Source: Trichomonas vaginalis G3
Lineage: Eukaryota; Parabasalia; Trichomonadida; Trichomonadidae
Length of the DNA stretch: 64,000 bases
Direction: 5' to 3'
Assembly: GCF_026262505.1 (NCBI RefSeq)
Contig: NC_067204.1
Location: 13,720,522-13,784,521 of the forward strand
In this document: positions 8,071 through 18,015 of the stretch, one piece after another
Layout: the number at the start of each line of letters is the position of its first letter
Numbering within the stretch: position 1 is the first letter of the stretch
The notes under the pieces: generated by a model
Databases searched by the model: none
Told to the model about the DNA's origin: nothing
The model's input: only the letters and a program-made list of their open reading frames with translations
Position numbers and translations under genes: made by a program

Positions 8071-10245
8071 ATGCCACGTAAGCTACGTAAGAATATACGT
8101 AAGAGGAAGAGAGCATTGAAACATCCAATAGTAAGACTAACACCACAACAACAGTTGCAACAACAAATGCTGAATGACCCCACCATGTTGCAACAAATGT
8201 CAAGCAACCCTATGCTTTTAAACCGAGTTCTTGGTGCACAGAGTGGAGGTTTAAGAGCGGCACTTTTAGCGAAAATGGCAGGCTATGGTGGAGCTGCAGA
8301 CGGAACAGCCTATAACCCTCAAAGTCAAATGAATTTGAGTTCACTCAAAAATCAAATATCAGATGTCAAAAAGTCAAACATAGACATACAGAAGCAAATA
8401 AGTGAAAACGAAAAGAAACTAGAATATGACAGACACACAAAGAAACTCAATGAGTTAAACGTAGAGAAAAAGAAGAAAGAAGAACAACTGAAAGAACTAA
8501 GTACAGAGGAATATGCGAAAAAAGTGTCAGAAAAAGCAGCAGAAGTAGCAAAAATGGAACAAGATGTCATAAATTTGAAAAACCATACTACTCAATATAA
8601 AGTACTGAAAGATGAAGAGATAAAACAAAAAGCCCTGAAGACATATATGGATAGCGATGAGTATAAAAAAGAAGTTGAAGCAAATGTAAAGGCAGAAAAA
8701 CTTTTACAGTTGCAAAACCAAACCGTACAGTATGAAAACTTAGCACAAGAAAGTAAAAATGACGACGCGGCTATGCAAAAGGCAATGAAAAGCGCAGAAT
8801 ATATAAAAGCTAACAATGACTGGTTAGATGCCCAAGCCAACGCCAAAGCAGCCCAGCTTATAGGGTCAATAAGGACAAAAATACAAGCGGATGAAGATAG
8901 TTCAAATGAAGCTTTAATGAATGCTGACTTTAAGAACGCCTTCGAAGCTCTTCATAGTAAGGTGAAACAAGTGAACGACTTCTCATCTGGAAAGAAACTG
9001 AAGTCTGAAGGTTTCGACAAAGAGTTAAAAGAAGTAGCACAAAATATGACGAAAATAACAGATGCAGCAACGAGACAGGCGGTTCAAAGTGCCTATGACG
9101 CCGTTAGAGCAACTGTTGTGGAAAGTCAAGAAAAAGAGTTACAACAGACCAAAACAGACCTAGTAAATGCTTTCTTAAAAACGAAAAGTCAGGTAGGACA
9201 CTATGCTGCAGATGGAACATATGTGCCAGCTGGTGGAACTTATATACCAGCTGGTGGAACTTATATACTAGCTAGTGGAACCTATATACCACCAAACCCT
9301 CCAAGAGAAGCACCTGCACCAGGACTACCTAAAACATTTACATCGTCACATGGACACAGACACAGGCATGCACCAAAACCAGCACAACAACCACCTCCAC
9401 AACCAGCACAGCAACCAACAGTTCAAAACCCTGCACAACAACCAGCACCACAACAACAACCAGCACAACAACCACCTCCACAACCAGCACAGCAACCAAC
9501 AGTTCAAAACCCTGCACAACAACAACCACAAACAGAGCAAGGACATAAAAGAAGTAGAGAACAAGGAAACCAAGATTTCTTAAAAATGCTTAAAGAAGAC
9601 TATGGTTACCCAGATACTCTTGACTTTAGTGACAGATATAAAGAAGCTATTAGAAAGTTCAAGGAAGGAAATACTGACCTGAACCTATTTAGCTTTATGG
9701 TTCAGCACCAAATGGGATATAATTTCAAACCTGGAAAATACAAGCTCGCTAAGGGATATGATTTAATAGCATATCATCCAAATGACATGACTGAATTTAC
9801 TCCGAGATATTTGGTGTCAGAGATAAATGATAATTCAACTATCTTCATGAAACGCGTAAAAAATAGAGACGGAACGAAAGAAGAAAGGGTTATGAATGCG
9901 GATGACTTAAATAGGGAACTTGTTAAAAACGGTCTCGGAATATATGAAATGCCAGCAGATGAGGTACAAGAAACTCCACAGGAAGAAGTTCAGATACAAC
10001 CAGACATGGAAGAAATAGTTCAGCAACAACAGCTAGAAGAGCCTGAAGGAAACGAACAAGTCCCTCCTTTGGAAACTAACTTCACAGAACTAGATGAAGA
10101 TTTGGAACAGCCGAAAAATCTTGACCCTCAACAAGAGTATGAGGTGAATATGGAATCTTTCCAAGAGTCTAAAAAAAATTCGGCTGACATAGTAGAAGAT
10201 ATCGAAAATGTTTGCCGACATACAAAAGACTCCAACATCAGATGA
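8071..10245 (+). CDS. Long coiled-coil, Pro/Gln-rich protein, 724 aa
   Basis: Residues 1-30 are strongly basic (PRKLRKNIRKRKRALK) and could bind DNA or act as a nuclear signal. Residues about 20-55 are Gln/Met-rich. Residues 90-380 are a long Lys/Glu/Ala-rich coiled coil. Residues about 385-410 hold four degenerate GTYIPAGG repeats, and residues about 430-490 a Pro/Gln region with a duplicated block of some 28 residues. The last 200 residues look globular with an acidic tail. It lies just inside the end, ahead of the capsid gene on the same strand, so a virion or core protein is likely; no family is recognised. Confidence 0.65.
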   Translation: MPRKLRKNIRKRKRALKHPIVRLTPQQQLQQQMLNDPTMLQQMSSNPMLLNRVLGAQSGGLRAALLAKMAGYGGAADGTAYNPQSQMNLSSLKNQISDVKKSNIDIQKQISENEKKLEYDRHTKKLNELNVEKKKKEEQLKELSTEEYAKKVSEKAAEVAKMEQDVINLKNHTTQYKVLKDEEIKQKALKTYMDSDEYKKEVEANVKAEKLLQLQNQTVQYENLAQESKNDDAAMQKAMKSAEYIKANNDWLDAQANAKAAQLIGSIRTKIQADEDSSNEALMNADFKNAFEALHSKVKQVNDFSSGKKLKSEGFDKELKEVAQNMTKITDAATRQAVQSAYDAVRATVVESQEKELQQTKTDLVNAFLKTKSQVGHYAADGTYVPAGGTYIPAGGTYILASGTYIPPNPPREAPAPGLPKTFTSSHGHRHRHAPKPAQQPPPQPAQQPTVQNPAQQPAPQQQPAQQPPPQPAQQPTVQNPAQQQPQTEQGHKRSREQGNQDFLKMLKEDYGYPDTLDFSDRYKEAIRKFKEGNTDLNLFSFMVQHQMGYNFKPGKYKLAKGYDLIAYHPNDMTEFTPRYLVSEINDNSTIFMKRVKNRDGTKEERVMNADDLNRELVKNGLGIYEMPADEVQETPQEEVQIQPDMEEIVQQQQLEEPEGNEQVPPLETNFTELDEDLEQPKNLDPQQEYEVNMESFQESKKNSADIVEDIENVCRHTKDSNIR

Positions 10246-11455
10246 AAATATTCAGCATAGAATGGAAGTACTGAAAGAAAATGTACGCAAATACAACAAC
10301 CCTTTTTACTTACGAGCATTTAACGTTCAATCTTTGGATGAACTCGGTGAAAATAAAAGGTTAAATTTCAACAAAACATATAGAAATGAAACATTGTTTA
10401 AAGTTCATTCAGAACCTAACCAAGATGGAAACAAACCTACTTTTGTTTCTGCAGACTATGGAACTACAATGAGATGGGGTCATAAAGCTAATCCGGATAG
10501 GTGGTTCATAAACTTACAACCACAATTCCAAGAAGTTGTAGACGCAATGGAAGTGAATGGTGAACCAGATATAGCTGGTATTTTAAGCGCGGCTTTAATG
10601 CCATTGAAAGATATGAAACATGCAGATATTTGGACCAGTATGAAATGAACATGGCTGATGGAAATATAACACCTGACGTTCTAGAACATTTATCTCAAAG
10701 AACTAACACAGAACCATAGAGATGGTATATTTGGTGAAGAGTTTAGAAAGAAAGTTAGGGAGGGAGAAGGAAGAGAACCTATTGTACATGACCTTGCAAA
10801 CGAAAGTTTACAAAATGTCATAAAAACTTACTTTGCAGACGATGAACTGAGAAGGGATGAATATTTAAGAAAACTCAAATGGACAGTACAAATGAAATGT
10901 TAGTATTGAAAAACATGTTCCTTGACAAAATAAAACCAACTACAGAAATAAACGACGCAAGACTGAAAGATTGGGTAAAAGCTTTCCCATTCACAAAAGA
11001 TATTGTTGGTAACATGGAAAGAAAACCAGAATGGCTACAAAAACATATATTTGGAAACGAGCTTATTCCATATGGACAGGCACTGTTTGAAGAGCTTGAA
11101 CCGGAAACTCAGGAAGAGTCATGCAAACAATACGCGAAGACTCAAATACAAACTATGACAAAATCTTTCTAGGATATAGGTTACCTGAGATGGGCGACCA
11201 GAGCCCAAAGGCAAAAAAGGACATGGGAAATTTACAACATACTAGGTGAACATGAGGCAAAGATGCAACAACTTGAAGCAGAGGGGAAGTTACCAAAAGC
11301 GACCAAAGAAGAAGAGAAGAGTAGAACAAAGTGAAAGTAGTGAAGAAGTAACTTCATCTAGTGAAAGTAGTGGCAATGAAGGAAAAAGAAGAGTTAAAAA
11401 CTCAGTCAGGAAGAAAGTAAAGCTTGGTCCACGTGGGTTCTATTATGACACATAA
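10208..11455 (+). pseudogene. Remnant of one or two structural-region genes, broken
   Basis: Plus-strand frames cover nearly all of this interval but not as one reading frame; about three to five breaks are present. The encoded segments include an aromatic, Asn/Pro-rich globular part near the start, helical charged parts in the middle, and a strongly basic Ser/Glu-rich end with clusters such as KRPKKKRRVEQ, resembling a nuclear-localisation or DNA-binding tail. Position between the coiled-coil gene and the capsid gene suggests another virion protein. It may once have been continuous with the upstream gene; that cannot be decided here. Confidence 0.4.
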
Positions 11456-11488
11456 ATCCAAACTATTCTATATTTTTACACATATGAA

Positions 11489-13095
11489 ATGTACGCCGCT
11501 CAGAATATAACGCCAACAGTTTTGGATGCCATGAATGGAAATGTTTCCGAATGGTATAACGAATGCGACAATGCCATTAGAAGGTCAGAAATAGTTCCTG
11601 GAACTTACGAATATACAACTGCTGTTTCTTATGGAAACGTAGGTGAGTTTGGTGAAGGTTCTTCAACAACAGTAGATATTGCTTGCGACAGGTTTCACAT
11701 TATTTCTATTGACAACTCATTCTTATACGTGGAACAAGACATTGAAATAAAACCTTCTGCCAAGTTGTCTGACAAGAAAGGTTGCAATGGAATTTTCTAT
11801 GTCGGATACCAATATGCTCCAGAAGTTTTCATGGGATATAAGATATATTCTAACTCTGACTTAGTTCAAACAGTAACATGGGCAAACTATGAATGGTTCG
11901 CTTTGAGAAACTCAGTACAACCACAAGCTAGAGAACAAACAGACCAGTATGCAACCATTGAGAAAAAGAAGACTTGACCCTAACGTTCCAGGAGTTTATG
12001 TTAACCTTTCTGGTTCAGATGGAACTGCTGCCACTAAAGTAAAACTGAAACTTAGAGTTCCTTTGTCATCTTTCCTCATCTTCAGGTTTTTAAGATACTT
12101 GCCAAACTGGGCAGGAAAAATTTCTATCGAACTTACTCCAAGCAAAAATAACTTAGTCATTGCACCAACACAAGACCCATTCACTCTTACTGTAGCTGGA
12201 ACTGGTGGAGCCAAGTTTCTGTGACTTTTGCAAAGACAAAGTTGACTTAGACTTTGGTTTCTCAAACTTCAACACTTGAAGTAAACTATTATTTTCAATG
12301 CTGCTGGAACTGCTTGGGACCCAGTTAAGTTCACATGCGAAAAAATTGAATGCAAGAGAATAGAAAGCAGACTTGCAGTCTATATGTTGGACCCAGATAT
12401 TTCAAATGCTTTAGCTGCCAAATATATTGCAGTTCCACTTATGTTCCCTATACACCAAATATCTGTCAAAGATTTGCAGGTGAAGTTGGAAACCAAAATC
12501 CAGGAGCCGCAGGTGCAAGAACAGATATTGCTTTAACAACTGCAATGAAACATGCAGATACTATGTTTGTACTGTTCAGACGAACTATAAATGACTATTC
12601 TTGTTTCTACAACCCCGGTATTAAATATCATATAAACATAGATGGCAAATTATATCCAAGAGAAGAATATTCCACAGTTGAAGATATGAGGTCATACAAC
12701 TTGACATTAGATCTATGAACTTTAACAACAACTTCACAACAACCATTAACCCTGAAATGCAAAGTTCTATTATGCCATATGTGAAAGTATGGACTCATAC
12801 AGGAGGTCAAAAAACTCAATATACAAATAGAGACCGTTCAAACTTTTGGCTTGGCATTCCATTTGCTGACTCAGAAGACTTTATGGGTGGTATTTCAACT
12901 GTTGGTACAGTTCAAATACAATATACTGGTGACAGAGACGGTCCAGATGAATTGAAAGCAAAGAAGTTTACAAAACCAATAGCACTTTTCACGGAAGATG
13001 CTCTTTTGAAAATTCGTTCGATGAAACCTGCTGGAGCTCCTCAGATTGGCATAACGACAGCTTCCATCGAGCAGATTTTGGCAGCAGGTCAGTAA
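11489..13095 (+). pseudogene. Major capsid protein gene of P1, broken
   Basis: A gene of about 530 codons opening MYAAQNITPTVLDAMNGN after a TATTTTTAC leader. The product is beta-rich with many Asn/Thr turns, with segments such as RFLRYLPNWAGKISIELTP, an EYSTVEDMRSYNLTL stretch and a DRSNFWLGIPFADS segment, the length and texture expected of a double jelly-roll capsid protein. Its counterpart in P2 (63017-64000) is open to the window edge. This copy has about four breaks. Its 3' end overlaps the opposing gene at 12989-13408 by about 107 bp, an overlap kept in P2. Confidence 0.65.
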
Positions 13096-13408
13096 GTTGT
13101 TCTTGAACTGACTTCTCTCCGTCAAATATTGACAGTACGCCAGTTTTGACATAAAATTGTAAGATAAACTTACCTTTAGAAATATCTGTAAGTTTTGAAG
13201 TTATATTTTTGTCAACGTCAAGAACTTTCACCATTTCAGTTATACCAACTTTCTTTGCTTTATGAAAATATTTTGGTTCAGCAAAGACTGCTATTCTATA
13301 ACATTTTCCATTGTTTGTGTAAAGAACTACTCTGTCAATGTATTTGTACTGTTTGTGTGTGTAAACTTTGTTCTGCTTCAATTCGAAGAGATACTCGAAT
13401 ACGTCCAT
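12989..13408 (-). CDS. Conserved 139-aa protein converging on the capsid gene
   Basis: The N-terminus is Tyr/Lys-rich (MDVFEYLFELKQNKVYTHKQ) followed by alternating hydrophobic strands and a charged C-terminus. The P2 copy (62704-63123) has the same length with few changes. The last 36 codons are read from the strand opposite the capsid 3' end. Its start faces the 193-aa gene across 18 bp. No motif for the cysteine protease expected in Polintons was found; function unknown, perhaps a late assembly factor. Confidence 0.65.
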   Translation of the reverse strand: MDVFEYLFELKQNKVYTHKQYKYIDRVVLYTNNGKCYRIAVFAEPKYFHKAKKVGITEMVKVLDVDKNITSKLTDISKGKFILQFYVKTGVLSIFDGEKSVQEQLTDLLPKSARWKLSLCQSEELQQVSSNEFSKEHLP

Positions 13409-13426
13409 CTTTTTATTCTAAGTAAA
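13409..13426. promoter_or_regulatory. 18-bp divergent intergenic promoter candidate
   Basis: Only CTTTTTATTCTAAGTAAA separates two ATGs on opposite strands, and the P2 counterpart at 62686-62703 is the same. Similar TTTTATYCTA-like cores lie in the other 16-18 bp divergent gaps of P1 and P2 (27428-27443, 46784-46801, 48922-48937). Whether one core drives both genes is inference. Confidence 0.45.
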
Positions 13427-14008
13427 ATGTCATTTCCGAAAAATAGAAGCGTAAGTGTTTCAAAAGGTTTAATGGCGGTGGCAGATGTGAAGTTAAATTC
13501 ACCAACTCAAACAAACACTCAAAGTGTTGTTGTCAATGTCAAAGACAGAGATGTTGAAGTGGGGAAACCATACGAAGACGAAGATGGTATAACAATTGTT
13601 CCTGTAAAAGAACAACCAACATACCCTGAAGTTAGCAGAGAGTTAAGTTCTGTTGCAGATATTCGAAACGACTACCAACAACTTAAAGACAAACTTAAAA
13701 CTCAGGAGAAGATTTGTCAAGCTTTAGGTATAATGTTAAACTTGGTCGAACACAACCCTGTAAAAGTGAACTCATATGTCATTGCACCTCATGAAGTTTT
13801 GAAAGAACTATTGAAACTTTTGACAGAGGCAGACGATATAAACATCAAAGAAATAGAACCCGACATTGCTTGCTGTGGTGTTTCATATAATATCATTGAC
13901 AAGATATACGTTATGAAAGGAGGTGAAACGTTGAACTTAAAATATAGTTTCCCAGACGTCATAAAAATATTTGACGACCACAACATTTCATTAAAATTTA
14001 GTTGCTAA
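13427..14008 (+). CDS. Conserved Polinton protein, 193 aa
   Basis: The frame extends upstream of 13427, but that part overlaps the divergent gene, and the ATG at 13427 (MSFPKNRSVSVSKGL) is conserved in P2 at 62685. Residues 1-60 are polar and probably flexible; residues 75-100 form a coiled coil; residues 95-193 align with the 113-aa protein of element A, including ACCG followed by a KIYV-type strand. It lies five bases upstream of the candidate penton gene on the same strand. Function unknown; conservation across lineages suggests a core virion or scaffold protein. Confidence 0.65.
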   Translation: MSFPKNRSVSVSKGLMAVADVKLNSPTQTNTQSVVVNVKDRDVEVGKPYEDEDGITIVPVKEQPTYPEVSRELSSVADIRNDYQQLKDKLKTQEKICQALGIMLNLVEHNPVKVNSYVIAPHEVLKELLKLLTEADDINIKEIEPDIACCGVSYNIIDKIYVMKGGETLNLKYSFPDVIKIFDDHNISLKFSC

Positions 14009-14012
14009 GTAA

Positions 14013-14817
14013 ATGGCAGAAGACATAGTGGTTTATACTATTACGACTAAAAACCCTGAGTCATATAATTCTATAACAACAAACTTACAAAGTCCTCAAG
14101 GACGATATTGTAAACTAACCTTAAACACAATGACGACTAAAGCCTGTTTTGCTCTTTTGACACCAGAAGACTTTTGTTGTGAATGGTAAAAAATACTTCT
14201 TTGAAGATACTTACTCAGATATACCACCAACAGGTTTTGTTGACTTATTTAATACTTTAAGGACGGATGTAACATGTGCTGCAACTAGAGCAGGTTTCAT
14301 TATGTTTGGATGTCCGACTGAGTTTACTATAAACGATATGAGCTATAATACAAAACTTATATCTGGTTTTTACTACCAACAGTTTCCTATAACAGGAAAA
14401 GGTGTCATACAAGGTCTATCTATTCCATTGACTTTAAGTACACCTATTTTATATATTGTTTCAAACTTAGGTTCAAAGTGCTATTCGAATGTCGACAGAA
14501 ACTACTATGACCAAAAGATACTCATGCGTATAAACAACACATTCTCTGCTGGTTTGCCTATTGTTCATTCGAATGCAGAGTTTTCAGCTTTAGTAAACTC
14601 AAACACTTTAGCAAACATAAACTTAACCTTAGTCGACGCAAACTTTGTTCCTGTAAAACTTTTATGTCCTATGTATTTGTCAATGACGGCAGAAAGTTTC
14701 GAATTGGAAGATGCAACTGGTGAAAGTATTGTACTACAAGAACAACTTCAACAACAAATAGCTCAAGAACAACAAATGCAACAAATGGAACAAATGCAAC
14801 AACAAAGTCAAGAATAA
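14013..14817 (+). pseudogene. Candidate minor capsid (penton) protein, broken
   Basis: The counterpart in P2 (61311-62099) is a whole frame of 262 aa. The body is beta-rich with Asn/Thr/Ser turns and aromatic strands (SGFYYQQFPITGKG, LYIVSNLGSKCYS), the size of a single jelly-roll penton protein, followed by a Gln/Glu/Met tail of about 30 residues. Next to the 193-aa gene and near the capsid gene, it fits the morphogenesis module. This copy has about one break. The penton call is inference from size, composition and position. Confidence 0.5.
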
Positions 14818-14847
14818 AAAAAATATATTTTTTTTATTTTTATAAAA

Positions 14848-16081
14848 ATGTACAGAATAGATGTTTCAGATTTTTATGACTTCCAAGCCTTCAGAAATAT
14901 GTGTCCATTTAGAGACTATAACAAAGCAGTCGAGAATTTGAAACGTTTAGTCATTTATGTCGACTCTGCCCCAGAATGTTATGTCATGAAAGAATGGGAT
15001 GTTGTCTTTAACAAACCAAGAGCAACAATAGTTTCAGAACAAGAATGTAGACAGAAACTTAAGAAAATAAAAGTCGTACAAGTTGGTATGAAGATGTTAG
15101 ATGCTTGGGATATCTTATTGTCAAAACTTGAAGATTTTCAGTTCGTGGTATAAAGTTTTATACACCTTCTCCAAACTTCTATTCTATCTTCACTGGATAT
15201 AAATACGAACAAGTAGAATGGAAAGAAAATATTATAGAAGCTTGGTTAGACCATGTCAAAGAAATTATATGCAATGGAAACGAAAGAGTCTATGAGTATA
15301 TCTTATGTTGGTTTGCAAACATCTTACAACATCCAAGTGCTAAAAATGAAACTGCTCTCATCATAATTGGAAAACAAGGAACTGGTAAGAACACTTTCTT
15401 TACAGATATCTTATGCAAACTGTTAGAAGGTTATTCGAATCCGAATATGACAAACTTAGAAAACATCTGCGGTAAATTTAACTCTTCAATAGAGAATATG
15501 AAACTTATAGTATGTAACGAACTTCAAAGTATAGATACAACAAAAGTTTTGAACTCAGATGCTTTGAAGAGTCTTATAACACACAAAGTTGGAGTTGTTG
15601 AAAGAAAATATAAAGACCAAAGAGTTTGTGAAAATGTTGCAAACTTCGTCATGGTTTCAAACAATGCTGTTCCGATGAAGTTAGAAAGTTCTGACAGAAG
15701 ATATGTAGTTGTCAGAACGTCAGATTCTCATATGCAAGATACAGAATATTTTGACGACTTAGCAGAAACTTTGACATCTGACTTTTACAACCACTTTTCT
15801 CATATTTCATGACATTAGATATTTCTAACTTCAATCCAAGACAAATTCCACATACCGAAGAGAGACAAACATTGTTAGAAGCAAACAAGAGTGTATATGA
15901 ACTGTTCATAGATGAAACTGACTTTGAGTGTTTAGATGAAAGGTCATTGTACGATTCGTATAAACAGTATTGTCAAGAGTATGGTTATATGACAGCGTCT
16001 AAACGAACATTCTTGGCAAATGTCAAAAGTCTTTTAGACGTACAGAATGGTGTATATACAAAGAAAAATTTTTCTGAGTAA
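14848..16081 (+). pseudogene. SF3 (D5-like) helicase, broken
   Basis: A P-loop IIIGKQGTGKNTF in the middle of the protein is the Walker A of superfamily 3 helicases; about 60 residues on, MKLIVCNELQS is the Walker B segment, and NFVMVSNNAVPMKLE is the sensor/motif C region (hydrophobic strand ending in SN). A poxvirus D5-like C-terminal region rich in Asp/Tyr follows. Such helicases unwind DNA at the fork, often fused to a primase; the short N-terminal part shows no primase motif I recognise. The leader has AATATATTTTTTTTATTT 30 bp ahead of the ATG. About two breaks are present. Confidence 0.75.
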
Positions 16082-16119
16082 ATTTTAAAAAAAAATATTT
16101 TTTTTATCCGATAGAAAAG

Positions 16120-16538
16120 ATGACGAAATTCATCTCAGTAAACAAGTACATGTCAGGACTTAAAGAAGAACTAGACCCATTCACATATTTGAATGTTTAC
16201 TTCTACCATTTTGAAAAGTCTACATATGACAAAGTTTGGAACATCGAACCGGTTAAGTTTGCTATTGTGACTAAAAATGGTGCGAAATTTGAAGACTTAG
16301 ACATAGAAGGTTTGTTAACAGTCAAAGAAAGTTTTGACAGAAGGTTTCAAACCTTAAAGAAGGCAAAGCATACAAACTTGTTATACCTTATGAACCAAAG
16401 AAAGCAGACGACTATGAATATTATGAGTCTAAGATAGTTGAAGTTCAAGGTAAATTGGGTAAAAAGATTTTAGAGTCTAAGCCGGTGTTTGCTCCTAAAG
16501 AGGAAGAGAACATTGACATTGACCCAGAAATGTTCTAA
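16120..16538 (+). pseudogene. Hypothetical protein of about 139 aa, broken
   Basis: It begins MTKFISVNKYMSGLKEELD after a leader with AAAAATATTTTTTTTATCC. The middle is mixed alpha/beta and the C-terminus acidic (ENIDIDPEMF). The P2 copy is at 59591-60009. The two copies share both ends. About one break is present here. It lies directly downstream of the helicase on the same strand, so a replication role (for instance single-strand DNA binding, suggested only by size and acidic tail) is possible but unproven. Confidence 0.45.
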
Positions 16539-16554
16539 AAATAAAATTTTATTT

Positions 16555-17001
16555 TTACATGTCAAATTTCTTTTTCTCTGGCTCTAGTTCTTTCTTCTCT
16601 TCTTCTAGTTTCTTTTCTTTCTTTTCTCTCTTCTTCTTTTCTGGTGGAGTTATGTCAAACTTCTCAGAACCATATTTTTGTAAAAGTTCTTTGTCCTTTA
16701 ATAGCTCTTCTATTCTGTTTTCTATTTCATCTTCAAGAACAGCGCATGTGTCTTCTTTGCATTCTAAGAAGTTTTGTTGGACTTCATCTCTCCAAGAGGC
16801 GTCATCTCTGTCAACAAGTCTGTCATTGACAAATTTTAAGACTGCTCTGCTTAATGTTTTATGGTTCTTGTCATATTCCCAGAAACAGAACTTTAGAACA
16901 AATTCACCTTTCTTGTTTACACTATGTAAGATTTTATGGTCGACAGATGTTTTGCTGTCGAAAAGCTTGTCTCGAATATAGATAGCGAAATCGCTAGACA
17001 T
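16555..17001 (-). CDS. Protein with Lys/Glu-rich tail, 148 aa
   Basis: Residues 1-85 look globular, with FVLKFCFWEYDKN and conserved Trp and Cys residues; residues 95-120 are helical and acidic; the last 30 residues are nearly all Lys, Glu and Pro. P2 has the same protein at 59129-59574. The gene diverges from the ATPase gene, 36 bp apart, and converges on the preceding gene with a 16-bp gap. No family is recognised. Confidence 0.6.
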   Translation of the reverse strand: MSSDFAIYIRDKLFDSKTSVDHKILHSVNKKGEFVLKFCFWEYDKNHKTLSRAVLKFVNDRLVDRDDASWRDEVQQNFLECKEDTCAVLEDEIENRIEELLKDKELLQKYGSEKFDITPPEKKKREKKEKKLEEEKKELEPEKKKFDM

Positions 17002-17037
17002 TTTGTAAAAGATAAAAATTTTAATTTTTCTAAAAAT

Positions 17038-17898
17038 ATGTTAGAAAAAAAGTTTGCTGACATTGACAAAAAATTTGAGAATGTTTTAAATAAGAACAAG
17101 AGGAAGTTGGAAAATGCTCAGATAAAACCCATACATGACAAGTTCTTATTTGCTCAGAATGGTATAACAGGTCTAATTGCACCACCTGGGTCGGGTAAGA
17201 CTTTCACTTATCTTAAAATGGCTGCACAACAAGAAGAACTAGATGAGAAGAACCCATTCTATGAGTTAGTAGTCATTTGTAGTACTTCAGGTCAATTTGA
17301 CCAAACCGTCAATTCGTTCAAAGATATTATAAAGAAGTCAAAACTAGTATGTATAAAAGACTCTGAGTTGTTAGATTGGATAAAGAAGTACCAAAGAAGA
17401 GTTTTGAAGTACAATGCTATAAATGAGTATGTCAATTCGAAGTTTAAAGACCCAAATGAGGAAATGCAGAGAATATTAGAGAAGAAACACTTCAGAAACA
17501 AACAGAAAGAGATAGAATACATTTCGAAGAAATTGCAATCTTACGATTGGAAGACTTACCCTCATAGATGTCTTCTTATCTTAGATGACTTTGCTTCTCA
17601 TCCTTTGTTAAAGAATAGAGAACAAGACATGTGTCGAATTCTTAAGAAGCTCAGACACTTTAACATCTCTGTTGTCATTTGTGTACAGACAGCCAAGAGT
17701 TTAAGTAAGGATGTAAAGAGAATACTTACTGATATTGTACTTTTCCCCGGATTGTCCGAAGACGATTTCATGGAACTTATGAAAGAGTCCATGGCAGGTA
17801 AGTTTGACAGACATGAACTATGGAGAAGTACAAAGTCATACAAGACCCTCATACTTCTTTCAGAATTCATATCTACGCGAACAAAGTTCAAATTGTAA
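17038..17898 (+). CDS. Genome-packaging ATPase, 286 aa
   Basis: The frame continues upstream, but that part overlaps the divergent gene, and the ATG at 17038 is matched in P2 at 59092. Near residue 45 is the Walker A APPGSGKTFT and near residue 183 the Walker B RCLLILDDFASH, followed by a sensor-type VVICVQTAKS. This is the A32/FtsK-HerA packaging ATPase of Polintons, adenovirus-like and NCLDV lineages. A basic N-terminal region precedes the ATPase core. It lies between the Lys/Glu-rich gene and the 22-bp hairpin array and looks whole. Confidence 0.85.
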   Translation: MLEKKFADIDKKFENVLNKNKRKLENAQIKPIHDKFLFAQNGITGLIAPPGSGKTFTYLKMAAQQEELDEKNPFYELVVICSTSGQFDQTVNSFKDIIKKSKLVCIKDSELLDWIKKYQRRVLKYNAINEYVNSKFKDPNEEMQRILEKKHFRNKQKEIEYISKKLQSYDWKTYPHRCLLILDDFASHPLLKNREQDMCRILKKLRHFNISVVICVQTAKSLSKDVKRILTDIVLFPGLSEDDFMELMKESMAGKFDRHELWRSTKSYKTLILLSEFISTRTKFKL

Positions 17899-18015
17899 AA
17901 AGTCAAGCGTAAAAAATGTAAGTGTTGAGTCTTAGTCTGTTGTGGTGCTGGGGCTTTCGGTTCTTCTGGCTTTGGAATGGACTCGGTTGGTGGTACGTCG
18001 GACATTCGTTTGTGT

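Noticed and set aside
9275-9583. His/Gln-rich frame in the repeat region of the 724-aa gene
   Set aside because: It is a shifted reading of the Pro/Gln repeat region of the real gene.
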